A stretch of 64,000 bases of DNA from Metellina segmentata (lineage: Eukaryota; Arthropoda; Arachnida; Araneae; Tetragnathidae): positions 80,064,359 to 80,128,358 of the forward strand of contig OX375876.1 in the NCBI GenBank assembly GCA_947359465.1, in the 5' to 3' direction. Positions 23,700 through 34,929 of this stretch are shown here, piece after piece. A program made the translations under genes and the position numbers. A model generated the notes under the pieces. The model saw nothing but the letters and a program-made list of their open reading frames with translations, made no database searches and was not told the origin of the DNA. Every line of letters begins with the position of its first letter. The first letter of the stretch is position 1.

Positions 23700-26600
23700 C
23701 TTTCAGTTCAATATTTCACTGATAACTATAAATCTATTTTATTCTTCACACAACAATCCTTTTTATGGAAAACTAGAAACAAAAAAGCGATATGGTCAGT
23801 ATTATTTTAAAAACATTATACGCTTTTGTGGATGGCGAGGTCATTGAACACGAGATATTTCGTTCAACTGGGATGAATGTTTTATATTATTCATCATGCT
23901 TCGGAGTAAAACACAAAATATGTCCTTTTTCTTTATACTTCTACTTTAAAGGAAAATATGATTAACACTCAATATTATTTAAGAACCAACCCTAACTTTT
24001 GAAGGTAAATGTAGAGATGCATAAAGATTCCCTTAGATATGTATGAAGGAAAAGCGTTTTATTATTTTCAAATTTAAGGAAAACTCCTTTGTCCATACAT
24101 ATTACGTCTAACTCAAAAATAATATTTTAAAATTAAAAAGAAATGTCATTTTTCTGTAATACACACGGTATATGTCAATACCTCTACAGAACTTAAGCAG
24201 GAATTGCTAGAAATTCCATCTATGTGCTTATCTACAGGAGCTGCTTGCACAACAAGGAAACAAACAGCTAGTTGACTGTAAGGCGTTTAAGGTTTGTGAA
24301 CTAGTTGGACGTGAGGCTTTTCATTTCAGGCTTGTAAGCTGTCGACTGTAAGGCGTTTGAGGCGTGTAAGCTAGTTGAATAAGTTATAAATTTTAGCATT
24401 CTTATCTGAGAGATATGCGGAGCTTTCCCTCGTGTGTTATTTTGTAACTGCTCTTTTAAAGTAATGTTATTTTTCAAAATAATCTTTTTGAAATTATAAT
24501 TCTTCGGCTTGTTTTGTGATTTTGTTGAGATAAAGCCTTATAGTTATATCCAAGGATGCAAAGCCAAATCGTGTCACATTTAGGTTGGGCCAACAGAAGG
24601 GTAAAATTAGCTAAACGTATGAAGTCGAAAATATAGCAGAAATACTTTTGAGTGTAGCACAATAGCCGATCATCTGTAAACTATATGCCACAAAATAACG
24701 AAACAAGCAGAGTCAACTAAATTCTGGTGTTCAAAATGCAAAAACTTTTTACAATATTAATTATAATCATGTTGACAAATATATGTTTAAATCTGTAGCA
24801 GTAGAATATATATTCCGTGTCTGGGCAAAAGGGATTAAGTTTGACTTCAAATAGATTTTTCCAAAGAAAAATGCATCATTAATTTAAAAAATAATACAGT
24901 ATGTGCTTAAAATAGATACTAAATGTATCTACAAATCTAAATAACAGTTATTTTGCATCATGACAGGCTTCTTCCTGAATATTTGTCATAGAGTGAAATA
25001 TTCATCTCAAGATTGTGAAAGTTATCCACTTTGACTTAACCCCTTTTCCCTTACACTGAAGATATAAGCATATGTCCAAATAAGCATATACGAAACGGCT
25101 TTGAGAATGCGTATAAGCCGTTGGTTGTTTTTTTTTGTATGGCGTATAAAAGTGATGTGAAAAGTGATGAAAAGTATGTTGATATAAAAGTGACTTGGAA
25201 ATTGGCTCGAGAAAATAAATTTTCCGCTTGGAAATAAAATACAAGTTCAGCATCCAATAATTTTATGAGTGTTTATCTCACACAATCTCACAACACAAAG
25301 CATGAAACACCACCTTGTCATGACTTATTTTAATTCTTAAATTCACATGTCATCACTCGCGGTATTGTTCCTCCACGTTGAATTGCATCGGCATCCGATA
25401 TGAATTCATTCCGTCCGATTTAGCGCCAAATTGAGCACTTGCGGATGGATGCCTATTTGTTGGGAGCGAAAGAAAAAAAAAATCACCCCGTCTTTAAAAA
25501 CCTGTTACGACACAAGAAAGGGTGAGGCCAAGGCCAATTCAGCGTTCTCTTAGTAGCTCTATTGGTAGACGATCCTTTCATGTATTATGTTCTTTTTTCT
25601 AATGCGCAGGAACACAATACGCATGGAAAAAGTTTCAAAGAATGATCGTACGTTTAATTCCTTGTCTACTGTGTCAGGCGTTGAGCAGAAAAGAAACAAA
25701 AATAGTGTAGTTGAACCATAAATCGAAAAACGATTTGATTTTAATGTTGGTTTTACAATTGTCTCGCCGGTTACCTCGGTTCATGGTTTTTTCATGGTTA
25801 ACGCACTTACAAAGTATGAGTTGCATCAATAATCATGTTTGAAGTGATTCAGTACAACGATACATTCGGTAATTTTTGCTCTCAGTTACTCATTTCTTTT
25901 GTTTGTTTCCTTAAAAAAAACACGTATCACATCCTATAAATGAATGTTATACAAATGGAAATCATTGTTTAAATACTCGCTGATTTTAAATTTAACACGT
26001 TGCATTAAATGATTTCCAAAAAGGAGGGAACGAAATCTCTATGCTAAATAAAGAATTCCTCTTTGTCTCAAATCGTGTACATGGATAGTTTTGTCATAAC
26101 TAACAATTTTCTTACCTAAAAAATATTTTGAAATGTATGTACTAAACATACAACTGAAACTAATCTATTCAAAAGAGCAAAATAATGTATCATACAAAAT
26201 CAGGGAGGTACAAAATAATTTCATCAAGCAGAAAATATTTTAATTCTTGTCGAATGCCAGACCAATCAACTTCTGTATAGCAAAAAAAAATTACCGCTGA
26301 ACGACTAAATAAACTTACGAACGTATTCCATACGCCTGTCCTCAGCATGAGCGAGAACTTAATTATCTCGATTGCTTGCGACAGAAGAGAGTAGAATTTA
26401 ATTGCTTTTCATCAATCAAGCAAGACTCTAAATCTTTAGACATTTATGTATTAATTAACTCAAATGGAGATAAAATCCCTTGTGAATAAATTATGTGCTT
26501 ACATTTTTTTCAGTTACGTGTTTCAAATTAGTAAACTTTACGGAAATATTAACGACCGTGAGAATCGTTATCAGAAATCACTCTCTGCTTTAGTCTGGAT

Positions 26601-27490
26601 TAGTAAAATGACAAGTTTTCCAGAAATAAGCTTTTCTCATTTTTTTTTGGCCACAAAATCATACATTAACTTTTTATAAATTTATCCAATCAAATATATT
26701 TTTTTAACTCTGTCATACAGCGTGTGCTTATTAACTGTGTATAATACCATCTTATGAATTTTTCAATTACTTAAATAATATACACACAGAAGAAAAATCA
26801 TAGAACTTAAAGAGAGCCATTACGATTCAATATAAAATATGTCAAAAAACATTTTCCGTTACGTTTTGAACAAAGAATAGATCGTCATAACACAACTGCA
26901 AAAAATAGAATAATGTTCGTTTTCAATACAAAAATAAATTGATGATAAGTTCAATTGGGATAGGTCCCGATGACTAAAAAAAAACATTTAATTAAAATTC
27001 TTGTCACATTAAATGATTTTTCACAAAACATTAATATAAAAACACAAGGAAAAGGGAAAACAAAATTACACAACATCGACTATTTTTTTTTTAATAATCT
27101 GCACCAGTTTGCGTATAAGTTTGACAAGTTCTGTTATTTTGTTCATATTTGTAATCCGTTAAAACGCTCTTTTATCCTGATGAGTTTTTGTGTTTTGCAA
27201 AAATAAACTGTGTGGTTGGGAGTTTAAAATTTGTTAAGCATTTTTAGAGAATTTGGAAAACAAAATTTTTCAAGTTCACGGTCGTCAATCTTTCCGTGCT
27301 GGCCTTAAAAACAAATCGGAAAATACTCACTCGCAACTTGAGACAGTAGGAGTTTTTTTTAATAAAATTACGAAACAAAAAAAAAGAAACCCAGAGATAA
27401 CCCCGCCCAAAGCGCACTTTTGTAAAACAAACTTATCGACGAATCTTCCAAAAATCGGAAGATTAAAAATAAAATAATAGAGACTGTCAG
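23700..27490. other. AT-rich DNA, likely intron or intergenic
   Basis: No recognisable gene. A short imperfect duplication (GTTGACTGTAAGGCGTTTAA and a related segment) lies at 24270-24370. If the minus-strand first exon at 27514 is real, this would be its intron 1. Confidence 0.4.
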
Positions 27491-27513
27491 AGCAAAAGGA
27501 AAAATGCACTCAC

Positions 27514-27562
27514 CTAGGGCTGGCAATTTTTTCCCACGGAATTTAGTAAGCAACGCTCCCAT
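27514..27562 (-). CDS. Probable first coding exon, N-myristoylation-type N-terminus (gene not identified)
   Basis: On the minus strand an ATG at 27562 opens MGALLTKFRGKKLPAL, followed by a strong splice donor CTAG|GTGAGT (intron starts at 27513). The exon would be 49 nt and end in phase 1. Gly2, Thr6 and Lys7 fit the N-myristoylation consensus, and the basic cluster that follows fits membrane attachment. It lies just downstream of a CpG-rich island that looks like a promoter. The pattern MGAxx[ST][KR][FW]R vaguely recalls the start of Lunapark proteins, but this is too short to name a gene. Downstream exons, at lower coordinates, were not found. Confidence 0.45.
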
Positions 27563-27939
27563 GGTATTTTTACAAACTGGGGGGCCTTTTTTCTCTCAGT
27601 CTCTCTTTAGTCCACACACTTGAAAACGAACGAGGATTCCGTCTAGCACTCAGCGCATGGCTTTTCCAACATCGCAACAGAACTGTCTCTTCGCCCAATC
27701 GGCAGAGCGAAAACGATTGCGACGCCACACGCGCGGCGAATAGATCACGTGGTCGGGCTTGATGCCTCCGCCGACGCGGGGTTGTATTTAGGTCGCTGGC
27801 TCAAGCTGAAAATATTCCGAACGATATTTATTCAGCTTTTTCCCAGATGAGCCAGGGATTCACCATACGTATATGAGGGTCAGAGGTGAGCTGATTAATT
27901 TTCGACCGTTTCGATGGGAAAGAACGAATTACGGTGTGT
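27563..27939. promoter_or_regulatory. CpG-rich island, probable (bidirectional?) promoter
   Basis: This stretch stands out from AT-rich surroundings. It is rich in CG dinucleotides (for example CGCCACACGCGCGGCG at 27723-27738), has a CCAAT on the plus strand near 27694-27699 and an E-box palindrome CACGTG at 27746-27751. It lies between an ATG exon on the minus strand (27562) and an open frame starting with ATG on the plus strand (27940). No TATA box was identified with confidence. Confidence 0.45.
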
Positions 27940-28070
27940 ATGACTCATACGGTTTTGCTGGAGTTGGTCATAAAGAAAGAGGCATCACTCGATGAGATAG
28001 ATAATGAGAACATTAATCGAATTTATGAAAGTGTGGAACTCTTTGTGGGATACTTGTGCAGAGTTGGAAA
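27940..28070 (+). CDS. Possible first coding exon of a divergent gene
   Basis: An ATG at 27940 opens a 44-codon frame starting MTHTVLLELVIKKEASLDEI and ending in RVGK. A possible donor AA|GTAATTTG lies at 28070/28071, just before an in-frame TAA. The composition looks protein-like, and it starts immediately downstream of the CpG-rich island, opposite the minus-strand exon. If spliced in that phase, a candidate acceptor CTTCTGTTCCAG ending near 28272 would continue the frame. A frame this short can arise by chance, and the gene is not recognised. Confidence 0.25.
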
Positions 28071-28254
28071 GTAATTTGTGCAATCACGAACAATTTTTCA
28101 CGAACAAATACCTGAACCGACAGGAACATCACGCCTAAAATATTCACAAATTGGAGAAGGGAAAATATTTTTTCCAGTTTTCATTCATATTCCGACACAT
28201 TTGCACAAACTATTCAATACGTGTGAAAAATGCGAAGGAAAACAATCTGAGATA

Positions 28255-28770
28255 AGTTTCCTTCTGTTCCAGACTGCTAGAAGTGAATTTGAGGGGAAAG
28301 GCAAAAGTTATTCCTCCATCAGAAATTTTCTTAATTATTCGAATGGGGGTGCACATGCTAATTTTACCAATTGTAATTTTATGGTGATTATTATTTGCGG
28401 TCAAAATATTACCTTTGCTTTGGCGTCTTGTTCTATGGCACCACGCAATCGTGGGCATTCAAACACTTTTGGCTCAAAGACAGATCAACCTTTTTGCATT
28501 GCATGGAGGAAAAGATTACGTCAATGATTTTAGGTTTTTATAAGTTTGCTTATCTTGTCACTCATGTACTTAATTTTCAGTCTTTTTGAGCCACGATCAC
28601 AACAATCTCTTCGGTTGGTTGACTTGGACCATGCATCTCAAGAGCCCAGTATGGCCTTCGTACCTTATTTTCAGTTTCCCCAATCCACATGGATTCATGT
28701 TATCTGCTCTAAGAGACGTGTGGCCAACGCAAGTGTTCTCAAGATACTTCTGTTCCCTTGATTGAAATAC
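28255..28770 (+). other. Unassigned region with overlapping open frames
   Basis: Several frames remain open for longer than is usual in this DNA (28078-28527, 28395-28589, 28546-28761). A frame from about 28587 containing DHNNLFGWLTWTMHLKSP runs to a stop near 28763. No domain was recognised. It could be exons of the divergent gene, a transposon relic, or chance. Confidence 0.25.
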
Positions 28771-29104
28771 GGTGTTTTAATTTTGGACATGTGTCTAGAT
28801 ATCGAATCATTTTCCTACCTCATCCACCTACTTGGTAAAAAATTCTTTTTCGAAGGTTCGCATCTCAGCTTGGGTTCAATTCTATTGGCAAATTTTATAG
28901 ACCAATTTATTTTCTTGAATTTTGTTTGCAAAGGTCTAGATATTTACCGAAGACTTTTGAGTGCCATAGAGAGGCTCTCAATCGTACTCTCTTGACCAGA
29001 ATTACTGGGTTTTTGCAATCCGTCTTTACTTAAGTATTAGTCGTATTTTTGCCTAAATTTCATCTCTTTTTGTGCGATGCAATCAACAAATTTTGTTCCC
29101 TCTC

Positions 29105-29157
29105 TCACTATCTCTCTTTCACTCTCTCTCTCTCTCTCTCTGTATATATATAAATAA

Positions 29158-29228
<71 letters not shown>
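29105..29228. repeat. (TC)n plus (AT)n microsatellite
   Basis: A CT-rich run (about 29105-29141) is followed by an (AT)n tract to 29228 with a short TAAATAAATAA interruption. The apparent YIYIYI open frame across it is an artefact. Confidence 0.97.
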
Positions 29229-29230
<2 letters not shown>

Positions 29231-29263
29231 AAAATAAAAACTAGGAATCACAAGGAACTCATC

Positions 29264-30460
29264 GAAAATGAAAGTGTTGGTTATCAGGGAGGAGCCTGAC
29301 ACAGACAACATCAAATAGCGTTTTCTACATATGTGCAGCAAAACGCTAAAAAATTGCTCATACACTCCCCAAACACCATATAGAACAAAATAAAAAGATA
29401 AATTAGGTGAAAGGTCATATATATAAGACACAAGCTAGATGCAAATATACTTCATAACTGTAACAATAAAAACTTACTGACAGAGGAGTGCACTAAAACT
29501 GCAACTATCTCTAACAGATAAATATTTATATCATTCAAACATGCAAAACAACTTAAAAGCAAAGAGCAAAAGAAAAAGGAAAGAAAGCAAAGAACTAAAC
29601 AACAGGGTATTCATCCTGAAAACGAAAGTGAAAACGGAAGTTTAAACTAACCACGCAAGTGCGCTGAAGCTGCAGCATGATAAGCAATTTAATTTCAAAA
29701 CCAGAAGGAAATTCAATCGAAAATGAAAGTGTTGGTGGATCAGTCGTCATCAGGGAAAAGTCTGAACCAGACAGCATCAAATGGTATAATATCAAATAAG
29801 ACACAAGCCAGAGGCAAATATACTTCATAAAATTAAGAAATAAAAAAAACTGCGTGTTAGATAAATATTTTCCTGTTGGAGATAGTTGTAGCTTTAGCGC
29901 ACTCCTCTGTCAATATGATTTTATTGTTACAGTTATTATATCTTAATTTTATGAAGTACGTTAGCCTCTGGTATGTATCCTTATGACCTTTTGCCTAATT
30001 TATCTTTCTATTTTGTTCTTTACGGTATTTGGGGAATATATGAGCAATTTTCAGCCTACTGCTGCTCATATGCAGAAAACACCATTTTATGTTGTCTGGG
30101 TCAGACTCTTCCCTGATGACGCCCTGATCCACCAACATTTCCACTATCGATTGAATTTCCTTTTGGTTTTGAAATTGCACTCCTCTGTCAGTATGTTTTT
30201 ATTGTTACAGTTATTATTATTTCTTAATTTTATAAAGTATATTTGTCTCTAACTTGTGTCTTATATATGACCTTTTACCTAATTTATCTTTTTTATTTAG
30301 TTCTCTATGGTGTTTGAGGGAGTGTATGTGCAATTTTTTAGCGTTTTGCTAAACATACGTAGGAAATACTATATATTGTTGTCTGGGTCAGGCTCCTCCC
30401 TGAGGACGCACTGATCCACTAACACTTTCATTTTCGATAATTCCCTTTTGGTTTCTTGTT
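29264..30460. repeat. Four related repeat units in two inverted pairs
   Basis: Units at about 29264-29530 and 29690-29880 lie in minus orientation and units at about 29872-30160 and 30178-30460 in plus orientation. Shared blocks, read in plus sense, include GCACTCCTCTGTCA, TTTTTATTGTTACAGTTAT, ACCTAATTTATCTTT, then TTAGCGTTTTGCT and GTCTGGGTCAGGCTCCTCCC. The converging arrangement is strongly palindromic at the 1-kb scale. No protein domain or terminal structure was identified, so the element class is unknown. Confidence 0.75.
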
Positions 30461-31183
30461 TTTAATTTCCTTTTGGTTTTTGAAATTATATATATATATA
30501 TGTATATATCTATCGCAACCCGGCAAGAAAAGTGACACAACTCAAAATTGCAGAATTTGAGAAACATCAACTTCAAGGATACTATAAAACTTATGTTGAA
30601 ATAGTATAAGCTTCTTTTAAATTTATGTAAGCATTTATGGTGATAACTTTTATTATATTCTATAAAATAGATAACTCGCTGAGCCACCACATACATATCT
30701 TTCAATGACATAACAACAAAATTTTTATTTTTTGACTTGTGTCAACTCTTCTTGTGGGGGTGCGATATATATGTATAAAAAATACAATGAAATGGAGCAA
30801 TGTTTGGTCTAATATTTGATACGTACGAGAATAATTTCAGTATTAAGTCCCTTCACATCAACTTCAAGTCGTCTTTTCCTATCCATAAAACTAGAAATTC
30901 TTTATATATATTGCTGTATTGCAGCCGGGATGTAACGTCACGATCATCACATTGGAAAATACTCTCTTAGCTACAAATGCAATTTCTCACTTTTACAATA
31001 TATAACAGACATTTTAAAATACTATTTTGAATATATCAGCATTTTCTAGAACATAAGAGAATAGCAGAAAATGGGATATTCTATTTTTTCTTGAATGTTC
31101 TCTATTTCGGTTAGTGAAATATTGATGTTTTTTGCTCACCACCTTGTCGCGGAATATGTCAATTTGAGGAGCACCGCCTTAAG

Positions 31184-31402
31184 TTATTCACATGCTCTTT
31201 GAGATTCAGACATCAGTCTACTAACACACGTCGTCTGTACTTGGATGTTATAGAATGCGGTGGCGATTGTGTGTGTGACGATATCTTTTGATACTTTAAT
31301 TTTTTCAAAAGAACTAGGTGGCTCCGCCTCCAAATCATCTACCCTCTCCAATTTCAAAACAATATTACCAGGAACCAAATTGAAAAAATTCTTAGCGTTC
31401 AC
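31184..31402 (-). other. Possible coding relic of unknown family
   Basis: A minus-strand frame of 72 codons contains NLVPGNIVLKLERVDDLEAE and ends near SRLMSESQRACE. It is protein-like and ends just upstream of a Helitron insertion. It has no recognised domain and no clear exon boundaries. Confidence 0.25.
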
Positions 31403-31602
31403 ACAATACCAAGATCTTGTAAATATTCGAAATAATATTTTAAATACAAGGGTTTTCGTTAGCTACTGTTACCATGAAGAGACACATTTCCAAAACTTTA
31501 AACTCGATTTCTGAAGAACAGTGTTTTTGCAATAGGATACTTTGTTCAAAACGCGATAACTCCCCATTGAATTCTTCTATCGTAATTATTTTTGCATCAT
31601 TA

Positions 31603-32453
31603 TCTCTACTATTATACAATGAAGTGTTTGTTTGTTTGTCTTTCTGTTTCTTGCCGCAAAATCCTGACGATTCTATGGCACTTACAGCAATGAGATTTGG
31701 CACACAAGTAGTCCAAATTGTTTGCAATTTTTGGGTCGCGGCGAATTTTAAAATTCAATCTAGACGATTTTTAAATGAATTTAATAGTTTTATTCTCTAC
31801 CTGCTTCTTCAAACGCGTTTCTCCCGACAAAGAAGAAACACCCGAATCTGGACCTTTTCTACCCACGTGACCTTGCTGTCAGCCTTTGGAATCATGCCAA
31901 CTTTTTTTCATCGCAGGGAACTCGGAAAATTATTATTATTATTATTATTATTATTTTTTTTTTTTTTTTTTTTTTTTTGCGCGGAGGAATGATTTTTCAG
32001 CCAGACGATAAATCTTTTAACTGGAATCACTTAGTTATTTTTTCTATCTCCTAGACCGTTAAAGATAAAGTAAAAATTTCAACGGATTTGAAATCTGCGG
32101 AAAATTTCACTTAGATCGAAACCTAAAAATATTATTTTCTTTAAATAAATAATTTTTTAATTGAATATATCTTTTATAAAAGGGATTGGTGACGTCACGT
32201 GAAACAGATTGCATCTTCGCGTTAAAAAAAAAAAAAAAAACATATTACATTTCCTATCCTATTCCATTTCAGGGAATGAGAGCAAAAAATAAAAAACATT
32301 TTAACTGGGATTCTTAATTCTTTTTCGTAAAATCGGAATCGCTAAAGATAGATTAAAATATTCAACGGATTTGAAATCTGCGGAAAATTTTACACCAGAT
32401 TAATAACTTACACCACGGGTACTGGAAACGCCGGCTAGCCACGCAGCGGTTAG
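31603..32453 (+). mobile_element. Non-autonomous Helitron, family A
   Basis: Starts TCTCTACTATTATACAATG after A and ends GCAGCGGTTAG before T; the last CTAG is mutated to TTAG. It shares most of its length with 4241-4914 (for example ATGGCACTTACAGCAATGAG and CGGCGAATTTTAAAATTC). It is longer because of an (ATT)n/poly(T) expansion at about 31926-31979 and extra interior sequence. Confidence 0.75.
31926..31979. repeat. (ATT)n and poly(T) microsatellite in the Helitron
   Basis: About nine ATT units are followed by a T run of roughly 25 bases. Confidence 0.97.
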
Positions 32454-32734
32454 TGATTTATATAATACAGTGGATATTTTGAGTTTCAAAGTATTTAGTC
32501 AAAAAATGGGATTTTAATTGATTTTTAAATGTTGAAATTCCTGAAAAAATGTCGGATTTTCTTACGCTTCCTTGATTAAAAAATTGTTTAAAAAAATCAA
32601 TATTTTCTAGCAACTTGATAGAGGTTCAAAACATGACGAATAATATTGGTCACGAAATCTTCAACAATGAAAACGTATTATTGTGTTGTGTAAAACACAT
32701 GAACACAATTTATACATTTTATAGGAGTTAAACA

Positions 32735-32805
32735 TTGAGGTCATCCCGAACCGTCGCCAATAGCAAAGTGTGTTGCTCCTGTGAGTCTTTAATTCACTTA
32801 CCTAC
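32735..32805 (+). mobile_element. SINE family A 3' fragment
   Basis: CCGAACCGTCGCCAATAGC followed by GTGTGTTGCTCC matches the family A tail. Confidence 0.6.
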
Positions 32806-33437
32806 AAAACAGCAATAAACATAACTAAGTTGCAGGTTGCAAATATTTTTTACACTAAAAAAATTTCAAATTGCGATGTTTACAAGAAAAAACTATTGAT
32901 GCCAATCAAATCAAATATGAAATTAATAAAACATGCATCCGACAAACCCGTCATCAAGACGTGGACTTAGGGCTTTACCCGTCACGATTCTTAAGGGATG
33001 TTGGCCCATGCAATCCCGTCAAGAAATCTGGCACTGGAATTGCGGATTCATAATTTGTAACCGGAAGCGCAAACAATGGTCCTTCAGATGAATTTCACAA
33101 CTCAGTGACACATTTCTGTGGTATTTTGCAACATCTTGTTTGTGCCTCGCGCTTTCAACCAAACGCCTTCACTCGAATTAGATGACCCGCGCTAAGTATC
33201 GGAGCTAAACATTCTTAATTGCTTTGATCTATGGATGACAACGTGTCGTTACTCGCATTTCATACCTCATTCCAATCCATTTATAATTAATTTTGCATCC
33301 ATATTCACACAAATGTATTTCTTTCTTCTATATGGAATAATTATCCAAACATATATAACAGCATTTCTTTTACTTTTACTGATGTTTACTTCTTATTTCC
33401 GACCAAATGCCACATATAGATTCTGAACATCTTCGAT

Positions 33438-33735
33438 TTCGGTGGCTGAGGAAGTCCAGTTGTTAGAGTAGCATATTTGCAACCACTGAGTAGCGAGTTG
33501 ATTCAATTAAAGACCGTCGTGTACGTGGGGACCGGTGCAAGTTAAATCTATCGTGACCTAAACTGTCCCTACGTTGGTGGAGTGGAAGTTTGGAGAGTGA
33601 GGTGCCAGCTCATGTGTTGATCTCATCATCTAACCGTGGTTCAAAATAATGAAGTTGTGTCTTACGGGATTGATCCAGAACCGTGGCCAATAGCCCGTTG
33701 GGTTGGTATCAGTACGACGTAAGATCAACAACCTA
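33438..33735 (+). mobile_element. SINE family A, near full-length
   Basis: The head GGTGGCTGAGGAAGTCCAGT, then AGCATATTTGCAACCACTG, aligns with the tRNA-like heads at 11134 and 18090 (minus strand). The 3' module GATCCAGAACCGTGGCCAAT, then AGCCCGTTGGGTTGG and GTACGACGTAA, closes the copy. Confidence 0.75.
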
Positions 33736-33739
33736 TCTT

Positions 33740-33895
33740 CCGTCATCAATTTCATCCCAAACCATTGATCGTCATCTGACCGTGGTTCAAAATTACTTGT
33801 TGTTGTTCTCGGATCTTTCCCTTGGGGGTTTGATCCCGGAATGTCGTCAATAGCCCGTTGCTATATTCCAGTAAGACGTTAATTAAAATATTTAC
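33740..33895 (+). mobile_element. SINE family A, 5'-truncated copy directly behind the previous one
   Basis: Contains CATCTGACCGTGGTTCAAAA, GTTTGATCCCGGAATGTCGT, then AATAGCCCGTTGC and AGTAAGACGTTAATTAAAAT, the body and tail of family A without a head. Confidence 0.75.
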
Positions 33896-34757
33896 TCACC
33901 CAAACCCTTCAATAAAGGTGATTCGGAATTTTTTGGTCAAACATTTTTCGCTCACATTTTCATTTCTACACTGATTTTTAATCTTTCCGATTCCTCATTG
34001 CTTTCTGTATCAAATTTCTGAAGAAAGTCATTAGAGTGGCGAGCTCTTCCGTGCAGTTTTAGCAAAATTATTCAACACCATAGCTCAAATCAAGCATATT
34101 TAAACTAAGCAACAAAACGTGCAAATGAATCCCATAAAGGTCAATTTTATACTGTAAATGTCCATTTGTTGCCATGCTATAATAAACAATAAGTGTCGAT
34201 TTCAATGCCATATATGTTAGTGAAATACACATAGAGATCATCTACATCCACTTTTCCCGAAGTAGGATTTTCAAATAAACCAATATTGTTTCTAGAATTT
34301 TGTGTTGAATATTCTATCGATTCAAAAATGAAATTGCTTCAGTGCTGTCTTCAAAAACGGAACTGTAGAAATAAATTTCAGACGTGAACTTGGAGGCTTG
34401 TTCACAAAAACATATTCCCAACACGAACCTGAAAACTCAATCTGCCGCTCAGTCTCGTATGGGGAATAAAATTTGTTTCCACCCTGGTTGATACTTTTAT
34501 GTTTTTACTGTAAAAATATAAAACTTAGAGAAATATATAGTAAAAGGTACTCGTCACAGAAAAGACGATGCTAACGAAATTTAATTTCTTGTCTCTTAAA
34601 ATTTAATGGGAACCAGTTTGAAGTAGGAAAATAAATAACTAGCGTGCCAACCGATATTATAAATTTAGCGTTTTCTGTTTGTAGATCGATATTGTTCAAT
34701 ATAATTATCCATCTACAGCTGACAGTTAAAATCTTTATTATATTGCTATATTATTTA

Positions 34758-34925
34758 CTAGCCACTGAGTGGCTAGCCCGGTGTTGCCCGTGGTGTAAGG
34801 TATTGATCTGGTGTAAAATTTTCCGCAGATTTCAAATCCGTTGAAATTTTTACTCTATCTTTAGCGTTCTAGGAGATATAAAAAAGAACTGACTTCAGTT
34901 AAAAGATTTATCGTCTGGCTGGAAA
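34758..34925 (-). mobile_element. Helitron family A 3' end
   Basis: On the minus strand the copy ends in the hairpin GCCACTCAGTGGC and then TAG before T (34757). It is preceded by ACACCACGGGCAACACCGGG. The interior AACGGATTTGAAATCTGCGG matches the other copies, up to CCAGACGATAAATC near 34905-34920. The 5' end was not found. The hairpin is better preserved here than in the longer copies. Confidence 0.7.
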
Positions 34926-34929
34926 TTTA

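Noticed and set aside
27253..27509. Overlapping open frames on both strands next to the CpG island
   Set aside because: They lie within the putative intron, contain A/T runs and show no domain. The minus-strand frame reads through the splice donor of the first exon.
29108..29431. Open frame on the minus strand with a long IYIYIY run
   Set aside because: It is produced by the (AT)n microsatellite at 29143-29228 and is not coding.
31474..31992. Open frame of 172 codons on the plus strand
   Set aside because: It runs across unrelated sequence, the Helitron 5' end and a poly(T) tract (the FFFFF run). The same Helitron segment gives a different frame at 4270.
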